NCBI GenBank assembly: GCA_003557965.1
Contig: PWND01000262.1
Span: 1 to 10,138, forward strand
Length of the DNA stretch: 10,138 bases
Source of the DNA: Bacteroidales bacterium
GTDB taxonomy: Bacteria > Bacteroidota > Bacteroidia > Bacteroidales > UBA7960
Direction of reading: 5' to 3'
Positions 7,502 to 10,138 of the stretch are shown piece by piece. Both the position numbers and the translations under genes were made by a program. The notes under the pieces were generated by a model that saw only the letters and a list, made by a program, of their open reading frames with translations, was not told where the DNA came from and made no database searches. Within the stretch, counting starts at the first letter, position 1, and every line of letters begins with the position of its first letter.

Positions 7502-10138
7502 ATGAAAAACATTTACATATTTATTATTGCACTGCTCATAAGTAATTACTCTTTAGCACAAAGCAAAGACTTTGCAAATGGAGATGGAAGCTCAACTAGC
7601 CCTTTTGAAATTGAAACAGCAGAACAGCTTAACAATATCAGGAACGGCTATATTGACGGGCGTTATTATTTTGTACAAACCGCTGATATTGACCTGAGCT
7701 CTTATAGTAACTGGGAACCTATTGGTGGGGATGGAACCAGCGACAAGTTTGTTGGGTTTTATGACGGACAAGGTTTTACAATTTCAAATCTGACTATAAA
7801 CAGATCAAATACTGATGATATCGGGTTATTTGGCCATGTTGGCGATGACCTTTATAATATTGAAATTAAAAATGTAAAATTAACAGATGTTAATGTTAGC
7901 GGAGCAACAGCAACGGGTGCTTTAATTGGCAGAGTTACAGGAAATGAAAATACTTTAATTGAAAACTGCTATGTTGTTAATGGCTCTGTAACAGGAGATG
8001 CTGCTACCGGAGGACTTATAGGCTCTTTTAATAGCTATGTTACTGACCCCGATTTTGATGGAAGGCAACCTGAATTAAGCAAAAGCTATGCAGATGTTAA
8101 TGTGTCATACTCAGGCAATGGGTCTGATAATCAAAAGTTTGGAGGATTAGTTGGTTGCAGCCAAAAAGGAAAAATTATTAATAGTTACTCAAGAAGTAAT
8201 GTAAGCGTTTTGCCGGGTGGCTCTGATGAAGCTGAAAGAGTTGGAGGCCTGGCTGGCTGTGTTGATAAGAAAGGAAGTATTTCTTACAGTTATTCAATAG
8301 GAGAAGTTAATGTAAACTCCAATGTAACGGATTATGGTGGACTTAATGGATTCCTTGGAACAGGAAGTTCTGCAGGGAGTGTGTCAAATTCATACTGGGA
8401 CGAAGATACTTCCGGACAGTCTTCAAGTGCTGGAGGTACAGCAAAAAATACATTCGAAATGATGCAGGAAAGCACTTTTGCTAACTGGAACTTTAATGAT
8501 ATTTGGGGAATTATTGAAAATGAAACATATCCATATTTACAAGAAATAAACTATTCTGCATTTGAAATAATTAATCCCGGTACTCAAACGGCAGGTATTG
8601 ATTTTAATTTGGAAATAACTAATGCTATAAATGTTGGTGGAGTTGAGCTTGCTGGGGATTATAATGTGTTTATTTCCAGCGATATTGTTACAGAAGGAGC
8701 GGATGAAGATGGTGTATTATTTGACGATGCGGTAACTTTTACAGATGGAAATGCTACAATTACTGACATTAACCTGAAAAGTGCTGTTGAACACAATATC
8801 ACCATTGAAGTTCAGGGAATAACTGATAGTGAATACATTGCATTAAATGTTGATCCGGCAACAGCAGTTAAGCTTATTGTTGACCAGCAACCTGCCGGAA
8901 TCATCAATGGGAACAACGATGACGAACCGGCATCACTTGGTACAATAATAATAATTAGCGCCGATGAGTTTGACAACCCCTCAACTGTTGGGCTGGATGC
9001 TGAGCAATTAGTGTCTGTTGAAATTGAAAATGATGGTGCTCATGATGGCACAGCGGTTCTAAATGGCGACACACCTGTTGATATTCAATCAGGAACTGCT
9101 ACCTTTGAAAACCTTACTATTGACAGAGAAGGTGAAGCATATACTCTTAAGTTCAGCTCCGATAACCCTGAAAACCTTGGAGATATTATTACTGATGCTT
9201 TTGATGTGGAAAATATTATTGATCACTCTGAGTTTGAGCTTTCAATAGATGGCCTTACAACAGACATTATTAAATATGAAAATACTCCGTTTGATCTGGA
9301 TATTCAAAACGCAATAAGCCCCGACAACCAAAACCTTGATGGCTCTTTTAATGTTGTAGTAAGCAGTGATATTGAAGGAATGCTGATAAACCAAAACTTT
9401 ACATTCAGTAATGGTGAAACTTCAATTGAACTTGAGCTTGAAGATCTTGGAACACACATACTTACTGTTAACATTGATGTAATAACTGATAATGAAACAA
9501 TAGAGCTTGAAATTGAGGAATTCTTTGATTCCGGATTTGACGTAGATGCGCCTGAAACCGTTGATGCAGGCGATCCTTTTAGCCTTACAATTACTGATGC
9601 ATATAATGATGGCGGAGATTTAGATGGCTCATACAATGTTACAGTTGTTAGTGATATTGATGGAGAGGTATTTAGTGATGATGTTGTTTTTTCGGATGGT
9701 AATGCAAACCCAAACCCTCAAATAACATTAAATACAGCAGATGAACATGAGTTAACGGTTTCAATTGCTACTGTGATTCCTGAAAGAATTGCAGAAGTTG
9801 AGGTTGTTGCCAATGTGGCATCAGCGTTGGAAATAACTGCCCAGTCACTTGGAGCAAGTGGTTCCAATGATGATACTCCAACAATAATTGGAACGGTAAG
9901 CCTGCAAACTGTTGATAAAGTTGGCAACCCTTCCACAAGAGGATTAGAAGCTGCTCAAAATGTAATAGCAAGCCTTCAAAACGATGGTTCAACAAATGAA
10001 GATGCCACTTTGGATGGCACAACAAGCCTTGATATTCAAAGCGGAACTGTTACTTTTGACAATCTTACACTCAACAGAGACGGAGAAGGTTATATAGTAA
10101 GGTTTACATCTGATAGCCCTGAAGATTTGGGGTATGTA
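7502..10138 (+). CDS. Secreted GLUG-motif adhesin-like protein with Ig-like repeats (3' end outside window)
   Basis: From ATG 7502 the frame stays open for 879 codons to the last base, so the C-terminus is not seen. Residues 1-19 are a signal peptide (NYSLA before QSKDF). Residues 27-100 have the lead-in typical of GLUG proteins (PFEIETAEQLNNI, WEPIG, FVGFYDGQGFTISNL). Residues 104-298 hold GLUG-type turns of a presumed beta-helix: IGLFGHVG, GALIGRVTG, GGLIGS, FGGLVGCSQKG, VGGLAGCVDKKG, ending SNSYWDEDTSG. SYWD and the NDIWGI...YPYLQ close (332-347) are characteristic. A beta-sandwich series follows: type A at 352-454, 577-675 and 678-772, and type B at 456-568 and 774-879, in the order A-B-A-A-B. 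The protein is rich in Asp, Glu and Asn and very poor in Cys outside the GLUG region. It is likely a large surface adhesin; a T9SS domain is expected beyond the right edge but not visible. The ligand is unknown. Confidence 0.88.
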   Translation, partial: MKNIYIFIIALLISNYSLAQSKDFANGDGSSTSPFEIETAEQLNNIRNGYIDGRYYFVQTADIDLSSYSNWEPIGGDGTSDKFVGFYDGQGFTISNLTINRSNTDDIGLFGHVGDDLYNIEIKNVKLTDVNVSGATATGALIGRVTGNENTLIENCYVVNGSVTGDAATGGLIGSFNSYVTDPDFDGRQPELSKSYADVNVSYSGNGSDNQKFGGLVGCSQKGKIINSYSRSNVSVLPGGSDEAERVGGLAGCVDKKGSISYSYSIGEVNVNSNVTDYGGLNGFLGTGSSAGSVSNSYWDEDTSGQSSSAGGTAKNTFEMMQESTFANWNFNDIWGIIENETYPYLQEINYSAFEIINPGTQTAGIDFNLEITNAINVGGVELAGDYNVFISSDIVTEGADEDGVLFDDAVTFTDGNATITDINLKSAVEHNITIEVQGITDSEYIALNVDPATAVKLIVDQQPAGIINGNNDDEPASLGTIIIISADEFDNPSTVGLDAEQLVSVEIENDGAHDGTAVLNGDTPVDIQSGTATFENLTIDREGEAYTLKFSSDNPENLGDIITDAFDVENIIDHSEFELSIDGLTTDIIKYENTPFDLDIQNAISPDNQNLDGSFNVVVSSDIEGMLINQNFTFSNGETSIELELEDLGTHILTVNIDVITDNETIELEIEEFFDSGFDVDAPETVDAGDPFSLTITDAYNDGGDLDGSYNVTVVSDIDGEVFSDDVVFSDGNANPNPQITLNTADEHELTVSIATVIPERIAEVEVVANVASALEITAQSLGASGSNDDTPTIIGTVSLQTVDKVGNPSTRGLEAAQNVIASLQNDGSTNEDATLDGTTSLDIQSGTVTFDNLTLNRDGEGYIVRFTSDSPEDLGYV
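8555..10138 (+). repeat. Alternating A/B protein repeat series (A-B-A-A-B) within the adhesin
   Basis: Approximate bounds are A1 8555-8863, B1 8867-9205, A2 9230-9526, A3 9533-9817 and B2 9821 to the edge. Type A carries a G-(D/S)-(Y/F)-N-V-x-(V/I)-(S/V)-SD-I core, then an F-(T/S)-(D/N)-G strand turn and a hydrophobic H-x-(I/L)-T-(V/I) stretch. Type B carries NPST-x-GL-(D/E)-A near its start, then DIQSGT-(A/V)-TF-(E/D)-NLT and SD-(N/S)-PE-(N/D)-LG near its end. The match is at protein level; the DNA copies differ at many synonymous sites, so this is an old duplication. The module resembles common bacterial Ig-like/invasin-type beta-sandwiches. Confidence 0.75.

Noticed and set aside
8943..8956. 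AAT triplet iteration in the adhesin gene as a variable microsatellite
   Set aside because: Only about four units, in frame, encoding Ile residues of a beta-strand; a change would not shift the frame.
8555..10138. Tandem DNA repeat prone to recombination, or a CRISPR-like array
   Set aside because: The similarity is at protein level only, the units are about 300 bp and diverged at many synonymous sites, and there are no short identical repeats with unique spacers.

Overview
The window reads as chromosomal DNA from a member of the Bacteroidota. Three lines of evidence support this. The sequence is AT-rich with A-rich start contexts and no clear Shine-Dalgarno sites. Three consecutive proteins carry a signal peptide plus a C-terminal type IX secretion (Por/T9SS type A) sorting domain of the YPNP...NGVYILKI...KK(V/I)I kind, which is restricted to this phylum. 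The 3' end of the first gene closely follows the Bacteroidota form of biosynthetic arginine decarboxylase. The order cannot be fixed from sequence alone; a marine or anaerobic Bacteroidales/Marinilabiliales-like organism is a guess.

Layout, all on the + strand: (1) bases 1-538 are the 3' end of an arginine decarboxylase gene that enters from the left; (2) 655-3084 encodes an 809-residue multidomain secreted surface protein; (3) after only 41 bp, 3126-5654 encodes an 842-residue multidomain secreted surface protein; (4) after 91 bp holding a perfect 9-bp GC-rich inverted repeat, 5746-7176 encodes a 476-residue secreted endonuclease I family nuclease; (5) after a 325-bp AT-rich intergenic region with a possible Bacteroidota promoter and a repeated ACTAA-n(1-2)-TAAACA element, an open reading frame starts at 7502 and runs off the right edge. 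Its 879 visible residues form a GLUG-motif adhesin-like protein with an A-B-A-A-B series of roughly 100-residue beta-sandwich repeats. No stop occurs before the window ends.

How they fit together: the three middle genes look like a small set of exported proteins built from a common parts list. The 809-residue protein shares an Ig-like module with the nuclease. It also shares a two-domain cassette (a jelly-roll-like module followed by a chitobiase C-terminal-like module) with the 842-residue protein. The 842-residue protein has a region resembling the OB-fold modules (DUF5689/YhcR type) that accompany bacterial extracellular nucleases. The simplest reading is a surface or secreted complement for binding and degrading extracellular nucleic acid or polymer-associated DNA. 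That joint function is inference. Arginine decarboxylase is most likely an unrelated housekeeping neighbour. No tRNA, rRNA, CRISPR array, insertion sequence or phage gene was seen.
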